DNA of 64,000 bases, taken from contig NZ_JACIEN010000001.1 in assembly GCF_014196925.1 (NCBI RefSeq), positions 1,550,001 to 1,614,000 of the forward strand, given 5' to 3'. The stretch comes from Chelatococcus caeni. GTDB taxonomy: Bacteria > Pseudomonadota > Alphaproteobacteria > Rhizobiales > Beijerinckiaceae. A model generated the notes under the pieces. The model ran no database searches. It was not told the origin of the DNA and saw only the letters and a program-made list of their open reading frames with translations. Positions 35,271-43,146 of the stretch are shown here, in pieces; the first letter of the stretch is position 1; every line of letters starts with the position of its first letter. The position numbers and the translations under genes were made by a program.

Positions 35271-36425
35271 TCAGATCCTCGCGATGGCGATCTCTGCGGG
35301 CGTCGCGGCGAGCGAGCGGTAGAGGGCGGCCATGGCCTCGGCCTGCGCCTTCAAGGTGTAGCGGCGCGAACGCATCAGCGCCTTCCGGCCCATCTCGTCG
35401 CGCCGGGCGGGATTGGCGGCGAGCTGGGTGATGGCGCGGGCGAGCGCACGCGGGTCGCGGGGATCGACGAAGAGCGCCGCCTCGTCCCACAGCTCCCGGT
35501 AGGTCGGGATGTCGGCGAGGATGAGCGCAGCGCCGAGCGCGGCACCCTCGAGCGGCGCGAGGCCGAACGGCTCGTAGAGCGAGGGCGAGACGACGATGCC
35601 GGCCGCCGCCATGCGGGCAAGCACCTCCGCATGTGGGATTTCACCGAGTTCCACCGCATGCCTCAATGCCGTGCTCTCGCCGTTCGGCCCGGTCGTCGGC
35701 CCGGCCATGAGGACGGGAACGTCGGTGAAGGCCGCCGCGGCATCGAGAACGGCGGCGTTCTTGCCGTCGTCCCACCAGCGGCCGGCCGCGACGACGCTGC
35801 CGTCGGCGCCCGCGCGCTCTTCCGTCGGCGCGATGCCGTTGCGCACCACCTTCAGCCGGTTGAGACGGCCGTAGCAGCGCTCGACGAGGGCGGCATGGCT
35901 GTCGCTGGGAACCACCACGGCATCGGCGCGGGCAAGGCCGGCCGCATTGCGCCGCACCTGCCAGCGCCAGCTCTCGGGCAAGGGCCCCTCGCGCATGGTC
36001 TCCCACCATGAGACGACGCACGAATGGGACACGACCACGACGGGCAGGATGGTGTGAATATCCGCCGCCTGCGTCGGCAGGTTGAGGTGCAGGAGATCGA
36101 CCTCGTGCTCTTCGGCGAGATGATCGAGCACCCCGGCCAGCTGGTCGAGGCCGGCCTCGTCCGCGACCGTCCAGTCGAGCGGCGCATCAAGCCACACAAG
36201 GTCGCCGACCCGGCTCGCCTCCGCCACCTTTTCGGGCGAAGGCGGCGGCCCCATCCCGACGAGGATCGTCTGGATGCCGAGGGGCCGCAGCGCGGACGCG
36301 AGCGAGACCGCATAGCGCCAGACGCCGCCGACGGCATCGAGCGTCATCAGGACGCGCCAGCGCGCCTCGATGGCCGGCGCGGGAGCGGACGGAGCGGCGC
36401 CGTTATATGGCAGGCTCCCCCTCAT
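35271..36425 (-). CDS. GT4-type glycosyltransferase
   Basis: A 384-residue GT-B enzyme. The N-terminal acceptor domain contains TLDAVGGVWRYA, and the donor domain has the canonical SPSLYEPFGLAPLEGAALG with the ExxxxxxxE pair and GRWWDDGKN. It differs from the CgeB-like enzymes. The first codons overlap the stop of the epimerase gene by 4 bp. The product specificity is unknown. Confidence 0.88.
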   Translation of the reverse strand: MRGSLPYNGAAPSAPAPAIEARWRVLMTLDAVGGVWRYAVSLASALRPLGIQTILVGMGPPPSPEKVAEASRVGDLVWLDAPLDWTVADEAGLDQLAGVLDHLAEEHEVDLLHLNLPTQAADIHTILPVVVVSHSCVVSWWETMREGPLPESWRWQVRRNAAGLARADAVVVPSDSHAALVERCYGRLNRLKVVRNGIAPTEERAGADGSVVAAGRWWDDGKNAAVLDAAAAFTDVPVLMAGPTTGPNGESTALRHAVELGEIPHAEVLARMAAAGIVVSPSLYEPFGLAPLEGAALGAALILADIPTYRELWDEAALFVDPRDPRALARAITQLAANPARRDEMGRKALMRSRRYTLKAQAEAMAALYRSLAATPAEIAIARI

Positions 36426-37528
36426 GCCGTCGCCCTCTCCGCCAGCGCGTCGAGGCCGCGCTCCGCACGCAGCCAGGCGGCGAGATCGGCGAGCCCGTCC
36501 TGCCAGGACACACGCGCGCGCCAGCCGGTCGACGCCTCGATGAGGCGGGTGTCGGCGACGAAATAACGCTGGTCGCCCTGGCGCATGGCGCCCGGCACGA
36601 TGCGCGGCTCCTCGTTGACGAGGCGCCGGATCTCGGCGAGCACCGCCCTCAGGCTGACGGCATTCGCCACGCCGCCGCCGAGATTGAACGCCCGGCCGCC
36701 GAGCCTGTCGATGCCGGCCAGCACGGCCCGGTAGGCGGCGACGGCGTCGCTTACGTGCAGGATGTCGCGCACCTGCTTGCCGTCGCCGTAGATATTGATG
36801 CTGCGCCCTTCGAGCGCCGCGATGAGGAAATGGGCGACCCAGCCCTGGTCCTCGGTGCCGAACTGGCGCGGACCGTAGATGCAGCTCATGCGCAGCACCG
36901 CGGCCGGGATGCCGAAGGAGGCCGCATAGTCGAGCACGTACTGGTCGGCGACGCCCTTCGAGCAGCCGTAGGGCGTGCAGAAGGCGAGCGGCCGGTCCTC
37001 GCCGATGCCGTGGCGGGCGATCACCGCATCCGTCGGCTCGTAGCGGTCCTCGCGCTCGACGAGGTCGATGTCGGCGAGCGCGCCATAGACCTTGTTGGTG
37101 CTGGCGAAGACGACGGGAATGGCCCGGCCCGTGCGGCGGATGGCCTCGAGCACGTTGAGCGTGCCGCGCGCATTCACCTCGAAATCTTCGACCGGCCTCG
37201 CAAGGCTCGTCGTCACCGCGGTCTGCGCAGCGAGATGGAAGACGGCCTTCGCCTCGGCGATGGCCGGCGCGATCGCGTCGAAATCACGCACGTCCGCCAG
37301 AAAGGGCCGGATACGCTCGCTGTGACGGGCCCTGAGCCAGGCGAGGTTCTCCACCACCCCGGGGCGGCTGCAGTCGTCGAGCACGATGACATCCTCGCCG
37401 TCCCGCGTCAGCGCATCGGCAAGATTGGAGCCGATGAAGCCGCTGCCGCCGGTGACGACGACCGGCCGTGCCCTCCGGCCGGCCGCGGGCGCGGCAGGAC
37501 CGGCACGGTCTGGCGCCTCGGCCCTCAT
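36422..37528 (-). CDS. NAD-dependent epimerase, CDP-paratose 2-epimerase-like
   Basis: A 368-residue extended SDR. VTGGSGFIGSN binds NAD, the catalytic motif is PYGCSKGVADQYV, and RMSCIYGPRQFGTEDQGWVAHF plus NLGGGVANAVSL are signatures of the RfbE-like tyvelose/paratose epimerase group. It probably epimerises an NDP-sugar, but the actual sugar cannot be read from sequence. The N-terminal 20 residues are Ala/Arg-rich. Second gene of the leftward glycan operon. Confidence 0.82.
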   Translation of the reverse strand: MRAEAPDRAGPAAPAAGRRARPVVVTGGSGFIGSNLADALTRDGEDVIVLDDCSRPGVVENLAWLRARHSERIRPFLADVRDFDAIAPAIAEAKAVFHLAAQTAVTTSLARPVEDFEVNARGTLNVLEAIRRTGRAIPVVFASTNKVYGALADIDLVEREDRYEPTDAVIARHGIGEDRPLAFCTPYGCSKGVADQYVLDYAASFGIPAAVLRMSCIYGPRQFGTEDQGWVAHFLIAALEGRSINIYGDGKQVRDILHVSDAVAAYRAVLAGIDRLGGRAFNLGGGVANAVSLRAVLAEIRRLVNEEPRIVPGAMRQGDQRYFVADTRLIEASTGWRARVSWQDGLADLAAWLRAERGLDALAERATA

Positions 37529-38634
37529 GACACGAGTCCCCGCTTCTCGAGGAGAGCCCGCATCTCGGCGCTGCGGTCGCTCGCCCCGACATCCGCAACC
37601 CAGGCGGCGAACTCGCCGAGGCTGTCCTCCAGCCGGTGGCGCGGCTCGTATCCGAGGAGCTCGCGCGCCTTGCCGAGATCGGCGAAGCAGTTGCGGATGT
37701 CGCCCGCGCGCATCTTGCCGAGAATCTCGGGCTCGACATCCGGCCGGCCGAGCGCTTCGGCGACGAGCGCGGCGACACGCCTGATGCTGTAGGAATCGCC
37801 GCTGCCGATATTGATGGCATGGCCCGCGGCCTGCGGCTTCTCCAGCGCGAGGCGGAAGGCGCGCGCCACGTCCTTCACATGGACGAAGTCGCGCCGTTGC
37901 TCGCCGTCCTCGAAGATGAGCGGCGGGTTGCCGTTGGCGAGGCGCGCGGCGAAGTTGGCGAGGACGCCGGTGTAGGGATTGCCGAGCGCCTGGCCCGGGC
38001 CGAAGACGTTGAAGAGCCGCAGCGCCACGGCATCGACCTTGTAGGCCTCGCCGAAGATCAGCACCGCCTGTTCCTGGGCGAATTTCGTCAGGGCGTAGAT
38101 GGATGCAAGGTCGATGCGCTTGTCCTCGTCGGTGGGGACGGCGATGAGGGGCTGGCCCTTCTCGTCGTAGAGGTCCCACTGGCCCTGGATCAGCTGCCTG
38201 CGCGAGCGGCGTGCGCCATCGGCACGGTTGCCGTCGCGGGACTGATAGAGCCCCTCGCCGTAGACGCTCATGGACGAGGCGACGACGATGCGCTCGACCG
38301 GCCTGTCGATGAGCTCCTCCAACAGGACGGCGGTGCCGAGATCGTTGCCGCCGACATAGCGGGCGATCTCGTACATCGACTGGCCGACGCCGACCTCGGC
38401 GGCGAGATGCACGACGCAATGGACGCCGGCGAGCGCCTCGCGCACGGTGTCCCTGTCGCGCAGGTCGCCGAAGATGTAGTGGGCGCGGTCGTCTCCCCTG
38501 AACCCGCCTTCTGCGTGAACCTGCTCGACGAGGCTGTCGAGCACCCTAACGGCATAGCCGCCGGCAAGGAGTTCATCCGTCAGATGACGCCCGATGAAGC
38601 CGCAGCCGCCCGTGATCAGAACTGTCTTGGGCAC
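37525..38634 (-). CDS. NAD-dependent nucleotide-sugar epimerase/dehydratase
   Basis: A 369-residue extended SDR with ITGGCGFIGRH, HLAAEVGVGQSMYE, SSMSVYGEG, catalytic YALTKFAQE and LRLFNVFGPGQALGNPYTG. It resembles UDP-glucose 4-epimerase/dTDP-glucose dehydratase relatives. The start is GTG 38634, preceded by GGAG, because an EcfG-type promoter lies at 38677-38701. It is the first of eight genes on the minus strand with overlaps of 1 to 23 bp or gaps under 20 bases. Confidence 0.85.
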   Translation of the reverse strand: MPKTVLITGGCGFIGRHLTDELLAGGYAVRVLDSLVEQVHAEGGFRGDDRAHYIFGDLRDRDTVREALAGVHCVVHLAAEVGVGQSMYEIARYVGGNDLGTAVLLEELIDRPVERIVVASSMSVYGEGLYQSRDGNRADGARRSRRQLIQGQWDLYDEKGQPLIAVPTDEDKRIDLASIYALTKFAQEQAVLIFGEAYKVDAVALRLFNVFGPGQALGNPYTGVLANFAARLANGNPPLIFEDGEQRRDFVHVKDVARAFRLALEKPQAAGHAINIGSGDSYSIRRVAALVAEALGRPDVEPEILGKMRAGDIRNCFADLGKARELLGYEPRHRLEDSLGEFAAWVADVGASDRSAEMRALLEKRGLVS

Positions 38635-38676
38635 GTTCGCTCCAGATGTATCGAGAAAACCGAGTTGCAGCGTCCG

Positions 38677-38701
38677 AACAATGCGCGCCAACGTTTGTTC
38701 C
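38677..38701 (-). promoter_or_regulatory. EcfG-type promoter, eight-gene glycan operon
   Basis: Minus strand GGAAC (38701-38697), 16 bases, TGTT (38680-38677). The predicted leader to GTG 38634 is about 35 bases. Confidence 0.65.
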
Positions 38702-38763
38702 ACCTCCTCGCCACGGGGTCCTCCTGGACGTGGCAAGGCGCTCCGGCGGGAGCGGACGCAGGA

Positions 38764-38788
38764 GGAACAATCGATGCCGCGGCTGGTT
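38764..38788 (+). promoter_or_regulatory. EcfG-type promoter, 89-residue protein
   Basis: GGAAC (38764-38768), 16 bases, GGTT (38785-38788), 34 bases before ATG 38823. Confidence 0.7.
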
Positions 38789-38822
38789 CGAACGGGCGTT
38801 CCACCACGCGAGGAGACAGCCG

Positions 38823-39092
38823 ATGAGCGAAGCGAAGACCACCACCGATCACGCGGCCATCCGCAAATGGGTGGAAGCGCGGCAGGGCCGTCCGGCGCGG
38901 GTCAAGACGTCCGGCCCCGGCGGCATCCTGCGCATCGACTTCGGCAAGCCGGAAGAAAACCTCGAGGAGATCTCCTGGGAGGAATTCTTCCGCATCTTCG
39001 ACGAGAACCGCCTCGCCTTCCTGCATCAGGAGCGGACGGAGGGCGGCGATGTCAGCCGCTTCAGCAAGTTCATCGAGCGCGACGGCTCCTGA
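38823..39092 (+). CDS. small conserved acidic protein (89 residues)
   Basis: A cytosolic protein with IRKWVEARQGRPARVK, GGILRIDFG, LEEISWEEFFRIFDENRLAFLHQE and SRFSKFI. I recognise this as a small domain widespread in Alphaproteobacteria, often mislabelled as a glucan branching enzyme; no catalytic motif is present and the function is unknown. ATG 38823 has GAGGAGA upstream and its own EcfG-type promoter. Confidence 0.75.
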   Translation: MSEAKTTTDHAAIRKWVEARQGRPARVKTSGPGGILRIDFGKPEENLEEISWEEFFRIFDENRLAFLHQERTEGGDVSRFSKFIERDGS

Positions 39093-39190
39093 GGCCGTCG
39101 CCCTCACCGTCGTTTCAACTTTCACGATTCCAGATCGGCACGGACCTCGCCGCAGCCGCCCCGACGAAGCGGGGGTGAAACATCGCCGGC

Positions 39191-39475
39191 TCAGGACTTG
39201 TCGCGGCGCCCGCCGGACCCGGAGCCGGAATCTCCCGAACGTGCGCCTTTGCCGAGATCGGTCCGCGCACGTTTGTCCTTGTCGAGCTTCTCGAAACTCT
39301 CGATCACGCCATCGGTGTCCTGCCGGACATCGGCCACGGCGCGGCGCTCGTTATGGACATTCCCCTGGTCGTCTCCCTGCAGGCGGTTGTTGCCCATGCG
39401 GTCGCTCGCGAGCTCGGTCTCGTCGAGCGGTTGCGGCGCCGCGCGTGACGCAGGCTTGCCTTGCCGTTTGGTCAT
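39191..39475 (-). CDS. 94-residue charged hypothetical protein
   Basis: A hydrophilic protein without membrane segments (DETELASDRMGNNRLQGDDQGNVHNERRAVADVRQ, FEKLDKDKRARTDLGKG), ending in a Gly/Ser-rich tail. It is probably largely disordered, like many small general-stress proteins. An EcfG-type promoter lies 28 bases upstream of ATG 39475. I recognise no family. Confidence 0.65.
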   Translation of the reverse strand: MTKRQGKPASRAAPQPLDETELASDRMGNNRLQGDDQGNVHNERRAVADVRQDTDGVIESFEKLDKDKRARTDLGKGARSGDSGSGSGGRRDKS

Positions 39476-39502
39476 GGCTTTTCTCCCTCGATAGGCCCCT
39501 CT

Positions 39503-39527
39503 AACCGCCCGCCATCGGCCTTGTTCC
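39503..39527 (-). promoter_or_regulatory. EcfG-type promoter, 94-residue protein
   Basis: Minus strand GGAAC (39527-39523), 16 bases, GGTT (39506-39503). Confidence 0.7.
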
Positions 39528-39590
39528 GGTCTTTCCCGGTCCGGGCCGGAGACCGGCGCGCCGGCGGCGTCGATTTCTCCCGAAGATCAC

Positions 39591-39615
39591 GGAACTATCG
39601 GGCGGGGCGAACATT
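39591..39615 (+). promoter_or_regulatory. weak EcfG-like promoter before the sigma factor gene
   Basis: GGAAC (39591-39595), 16 bases, CATT (39612-39615), one mismatch in the -10. If used, the sigma factor would activate its own gene. Confidence 0.4.
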
Positions 39616-39681
39616 GTCCCAAGAGGACGGGCTGGAGGGGCGGCTCGGACACCAGCACACGATTTCGCGGAGGCAATCGCC

Positions 39682-40269
39682 ATGCAGCCTGACCGAAGGC
39701 TCGAGAAAGGACACGCCTCGCACCAGCAATCCAGCTCCGAGATCGTCGCGCTCATTCCTGCCCTGCGTGCCTTCGCACGCACGTTCTGCCGCAACACCAG
39801 CGATGCCGACGACCTCGTTCAGGAGACCCTGACCAAGGCTCTCGCCAAGATCGAGCAGTTCGAACCCGGCACCAGCCTGAAGTCGTGGCTGTTCACCATC
39901 ATGCGCAACACGTTCTACACCCAGGCGAAGCTCGCCCGCCGCGAGGCCCCGGGGGTCAGCGACTGCGCGTCGACGCGCCTGCGTGTCGACGCGACGCAGG
40001 AGTGGTCGACGCGCGGGCGCGAGCTTCATGAAGCCATCCAGCGCCTGCCGCCGCAGCATCGGGAGATCATCGTTCTCGTGGGCGTCCTCGGCATGAGCTA
40101 CGAGGAAGCGGGCGAGATCTGCGGCTGTGCCCTCGGCACGGTGAAGAGCCGGCTCAGCCGGGCGCGGTTGCGGCTGCTCGAGGAGCTCGACGAACGGTCC
40201 GCCTCGAGCTGCATCGAGCGGACGGAGACATTTCCGACCGCTTCCCTGCCCAAGTCCGTTTCGCGGTGA
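39682..40269 (+). CDS. ecfG: EcfG-type general-stress ECF sigma factor (ECF15)
   Basis: A 195-residue ECF sigma factor. Region 2 (about 24-88) reads LIPALRAFARTFCRN, DADDLVQETLTKA and FEPGTSLKSWLFTIMRNTFY, which is the EcfG signature. Region 4 (about 115-165) has LPPQHREIIVLVGVLGMSYEEAGEICGCALGTVKSRLSRAR. EcfG directs RNA polymerase to GGAAC-N16/17-CGTT promoters and is normally held by NepR until PhyR is phosphorylated. Here no nepR or phyR is adjacent, so it may be a secondary EcfG paralogue. GGAGG lies 9 bases before ATG 39682. Confidence 0.9.
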   Translation: MQPDRRLEKGHASHQQSSSEIVALIPALRAFARTFCRNTSDADDLVQETLTKALAKIEQFEPGTSLKSWLFTIMRNTFYTQAKLARREAPGVSDCASTRLRVDATQEWSTRGRELHEAIQRLPPQHREIIVLVGVLGMSYEEAGEICGCALGTVKSRLSRARLRLLEELDERSASSCIERTETFPTASLPKSVSR

Positions 40270-40282
40270 CGGCCGCCCCGTC

Positions 40283-40699
40283 TCACGGCTCGACATAGCC
40301 GGTCACGAACAGGTGCATCGTCGCATCGCTGCGCGGATCCTGTTCGAAGACGAAGGCGCCGCGCCGCTGCGACCGCTGGGGCAGGTAGTCGAAGCGCAGC
40401 TCCCTCGCCTCGTCGGCTCCCACTTCCCGGCGCAGCACCCCGCGCAATGTCACGTCCGATGCCGTGACGTCTCCCTCGTTGGTCACCACCACCTGCATCT
40501 GGTAGACGTTGCCGATCTGCTCGACGCTCTCCACCACGATCGAGAAGCGCGGCGGCTGCCCGTCCACCCAGGCGCCGAGACCGAGCAGGTAGCCCAGCAG
40601 CACGACGACGAAGAAGAAGGCGACGCCGCCGACGACCCATTCGAGCGACTTCTCGTAGCTTGCGGGAGCGCCGGCCTTGTCCTTTCCGTTCGTCCGCAT
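40283..40699 (-). CDS. TIGR02588-like single-span protein
   Basis: A 138-residue protein with one membrane helix (about 22-42, GVAFFFVVVLLGYLLGL) and an extracytoplasmic beta-sandwich-like domain (FSIVVESVEQIGNVYQMQVVVTNEGDVTASDVTL, MHLFVTGYVEP). It matches the TIGR02588 family, usually encoded next to the TIGR02587 membrane protein, as here (11 bases apart). The pair's function is unknown. ATG 40699 was chosen; upstream extensions overlap the neighbour. Confidence 0.78.
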   Translation of the reverse strand: MRTNGKDKAGAPASYEKSLEWVVGGVAFFFVVVLLGYLLGLGAWVDGQPPRFSIVVESVEQIGNVYQMQVVVTNEGDVTASDVTLRGVLRREVGADEARELRFDYLPQRSQRRGAFVFEQDPRSDATMHLFVTGYVEP

Positions 40700-40710
40700 G
40701 AACCTGCCTT

Positions 40711-41553
40711 CTACAGGATGAGCCGGGCAGCCGCGGCGCCGGCGGAAGAGGGAAAGCCGAGCACGATCGTCGCGGTGATGACCTGTTCGAGCGAGGTGTC
40801 GTCGGTGCGGCCGAACGTCCACAGGATGTACAGGCTGACCATCATGGCGAGCATGTAGCCCGGCAGCGTGAAACGGGCGAAGGCGCTCCACCAGGGCGTC
40901 TGCGGCGTGAGCTCCGTGCCTCCCCTGAAGCCCACGGCGAAGATGAAGCCGTGCATGACGAGCAGCGAGAGCAGGACCAGCGCCACGGCGTGCCAGGGCG
41001 TCATCCGGTAGGAAATGAGGATCATCTCCTCCGTCGGTGCCACGTTGAAGCCCAGGAACAACGCGCCGACCGCCATGAGGAACATCTCGCTCCAGTAGCT
41101 CTCCTGCTGGTCCTCCTCCTCCCGCCTCTCCGACCCGAGCTGGCTGCGCGCCAGGAGCGCCCCGATGCTCGCGGGCACCACCTGGATGGCGATCTTGCCG
41201 GTGATCTCATGGAACGACATGCCCGGACCGATGGCGCCGAAGACAGCGAGGGCGACGGCGCTCGTCACCATGCCGATGCCGAGCGCGAACAGGGCATCGG
41301 CCACATCCTCGCGCCAGGCGCGGGTCGTCTCGAAGCCGATCCGCCGCGACAGGAGGATGAGGAGCGGCAGGCACAGTATGAGCAGGAGCGCGAGGCGCAG
41401 CCGGTCCATGGAGAAGCCGAGCCACCACATCTCCATCGTCATGAGCATCGGCATGGAGAAGATCAGCGCGCCACCGAGCGCGCGCCCGGTATCCCGCAGG
41501 ACCTTGCTTCGCGCGCGCATCCTCGTTCCGCGTTCCAAGCCGACTTTTCCCAT
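40711..41553 (-). CDS. TIGR02587-like polytopic membrane protein
   Basis: A 280-residue protein with about seven membrane helices (GGALIFSMPMLMTMEMWWLGF, LALLLILCLPLLILLSRRIGFE, and the conserved FLGFNVAPTEEMILISY region). It corresponds to the TIGR02587 putative integral membrane family. It is first in a two-gene unit with the TIGR02588-like gene. ATG 41553 is used; ATG 41520 is possible. A near-consensus EcfG promoter (one -35 mismatch) lies about 60 bases upstream. Confidence 0.8.
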   Translation of the reverse strand: MGKVGLERGTRMRARSKVLRDTGRALGGALIFSMPMLMTMEMWWLGFSMDRLRLALLLILCLPLLILLSRRIGFETTRAWREDVADALFALGIGMVTSAVALAVFGAIGPGMSFHEITGKIAIQVVPASIGALLARSQLGSERREEEDQQESYWSEMFLMAVGALFLGFNVAPTEEMILISYRMTPWHAVALVLLSLLVMHGFIFAVGFRGGTELTPQTPWWSAFARFTLPGYMLAMMVSLYILWTFGRTDDTSLEQVITATIVLGFPSSAGAAAARLIL

Positions 41554-41610
41554 CGGTCACCATCTGGGGCGAGGCCGGACCGGCCGGTCCGAACCTGCTC
41601 GCAGCGATAC

Positions 41611-41635
41611 AACGCGCCGGTGCGCCTTTGGTTCA
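41611..41635 (-). promoter_or_regulatory. near-consensus EcfG promoter, TIGR02587/02588 pair
   Basis: Minus strand TGAAC (41635-41631; one mismatch), 16 bases, CGTT (41614-41611). Confidence 0.55.
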
Positions 41636-41695
41636 CATCGCCCTCGGGCGGGCCGTCTCCACCCGGCCCGGCAGCAGCGGCAACTCACGCGATCG

Positions 41696-41721
41696 GGAAC
41701 AACAACAAACCACCTCAGGTT
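41696..41721 (+). promoter_or_regulatory. EcfG-type promoter, UDP-glucose dehydrogenase gene
   Basis: GGAAC (41696-41700), 17 bases, GGTT (41718-41721), 32 bases before ATG 41754. Confidence 0.6.
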
Positions 41722-41753
41722 AGGGCGGCGTTTCCCGAGACGAGGAGATCCGC

Positions 41754-43133
41754 ATGCGCATCGCAGTCATCGGCGCCGGTTACGTGGGCCTGACCACAGG
41801 CAGCTGCCTCGCCGCCCTCGGCCATCGGGTGCGATGTCACGACATCGACGGCGGGCGCCTCGCACGGCTGGCCCGTCTCGACCTGCCGCTCTACGAGCCC
41901 GGCCTCGAGGACCTGGTGCGCCGCGGCATGGCAGACGGCAGCCTGCAATTCTGCCTGGGGCTCGAGGACGCGCTGGAAGCGGCCGAGGCCGTCTTCCTCG
42001 CCGTCGGCACGCCGGCCCTGCCGGACGGCGAGATCGACCTCAGCCAGATCATCGCCTCGGCGCGCGCCATCGCCCCGCGCCTCGCGCGCAACGCCATCGT
42101 GATCGTGAAATCGACGGTCGTCCCGGGCACCTGCCGCCAGCTCGCCGACCTCATCGCCCGCGAGCGCGGCGCCCTCGACATTCGCGTCGCCTCGAACCCG
42201 GAATTCCTGCGCGAGGGCGCCGCGGTCGGGGATTTCATGGAACCCGACCGCATCGTCATCGGCGCCGACGACGTGCAGGCGGCGAAGGTGCTGGAAGAGA
42301 TCTACGCCCCCCTCGCGCGCAGGAAGGTGCCCGTCCTGTCGACGAGCTGCGACAACGCCGAACTCGTCAAATATGCCGCCAATGCCTTTCTCGCCCTCAA
42401 GATCGGCTTCATCAACGACATCGCCGAACTGTGCGAGCGGATCGGCGGCGACGTCGCCCGGGTGGCCGAGGGCATCGGCCTCGACCGACGCATCGGCCCG
42501 AGCTGCCTGACACCCGGCCCCGGGTTCGGCGGCTCCTGCTTCCCCAAGGACACGCGCGCCTTTGCCGCCGTCAGCCGCCGCGCGGGCGCACCCCAGGCGC
42601 TGATCGAGACCCTCATCCGCCGCAACGAGGAGCGCAAGGCGCATCTCGGGCGCCGCATTCTCAACGAGGCCGCCCTCGCGAGCGGCGACACGGTGGCCGT
42701 GCTCGGCCTCGCCTTCAAGGCCGGCACCGACGACATCCGCGAGGCGGCGGCGCTGACCATCATCCCCATGCTGCAGAAGGCTGGGATCGCGGTGCGCGCC
42801 CACGATCCGATGGCGATGGCGCTCGCGCGGCGGCATCTCGCCGACGTGCGATGGTGCGCGACGCCCTATGAGGCGGCGGAGAAGGCCGATGCCCTCGTGA
42901 TCCTGACGGAGTGGGACGACTACCGCGGCCTCGACCTGGCGCGCATTGCCGACCGGATGGCCGGCCGGATGCTGTTCGACTACCGCAATCTCCTCCCGCC
43001 CGAGGCGGTGACGGCGGCGGGCCTGCGCTGCATCGGGCTCGGCCGGCCTGCCGCGCCGCGCGCTGCCGAAGAGGCGCCGAGCGCCCCCTCGGCGCAATGG
43101 CGCGGCAAGGTCGCCGCCCGCAGCCGCCTGTGA
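41754..43133 (+). CDS. ugd: UDP-glucose 6-dehydrogenase
   Basis: A 459-residue NAD-dependent enzyme converting UDP-glucose to UDP-glucuronate in two oxidations. The N-terminal IAVIGAGYVGLTTG binds NAD. The catalytic Cys is in GFGGSCFPKDT, with the conserved ASNPEFLREG, ELVKYAANAFLALKI and LGLAFKAGTDDIREA. The C-terminal 30 residues are Ala/Arg-rich. It supplies the substrate for the UDP-xylose-synthase-like enzyme at 30886, so together they give a UDP-xylose route. GAGGAG precedes the ATG. Confidence 0.95.
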   Translation: MRIAVIGAGYVGLTTGSCLAALGHRVRCHDIDGGRLARLARLDLPLYEPGLEDLVRRGMADGSLQFCLGLEDALEAAEAVFLAVGTPALPDGEIDLSQIIASARAIAPRLARNAIVIVKSTVVPGTCRQLADLIARERGALDIRVASNPEFLREGAAVGDFMEPDRIVIGADDVQAAKVLEEIYAPLARRKVPVLSTSCDNAELVKYAANAFLALKIGFINDIAELCERIGGDVARVAEGIGLDRRIGPSCLTPGPGFGGSCFPKDTRAFAAVSRRAGAPQALIETLIRRNEERKAHLGRRILNEAALASGDTVAVLGLAFKAGTDDIREAAALTIIPMLQKAGIAVRAHDPMAMALARRHLADVRWCATPYEAAEKADALVILTEWDDYRGLDLARIADRMAGRMLFDYRNLLPPEAVTAAGLRCIGLGRPAAPRAAEEAPSAPSAQWRGKVAARSRL

Positions 43134-43146
43134 CCCATGGGGGCCG

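Noticed and set aside
40313-41793. Rightward open frames opposite the TIGR02587/02588 pair
   Set aside because: Antisense to two coherent membrane-protein genes, with shadow-like composition.
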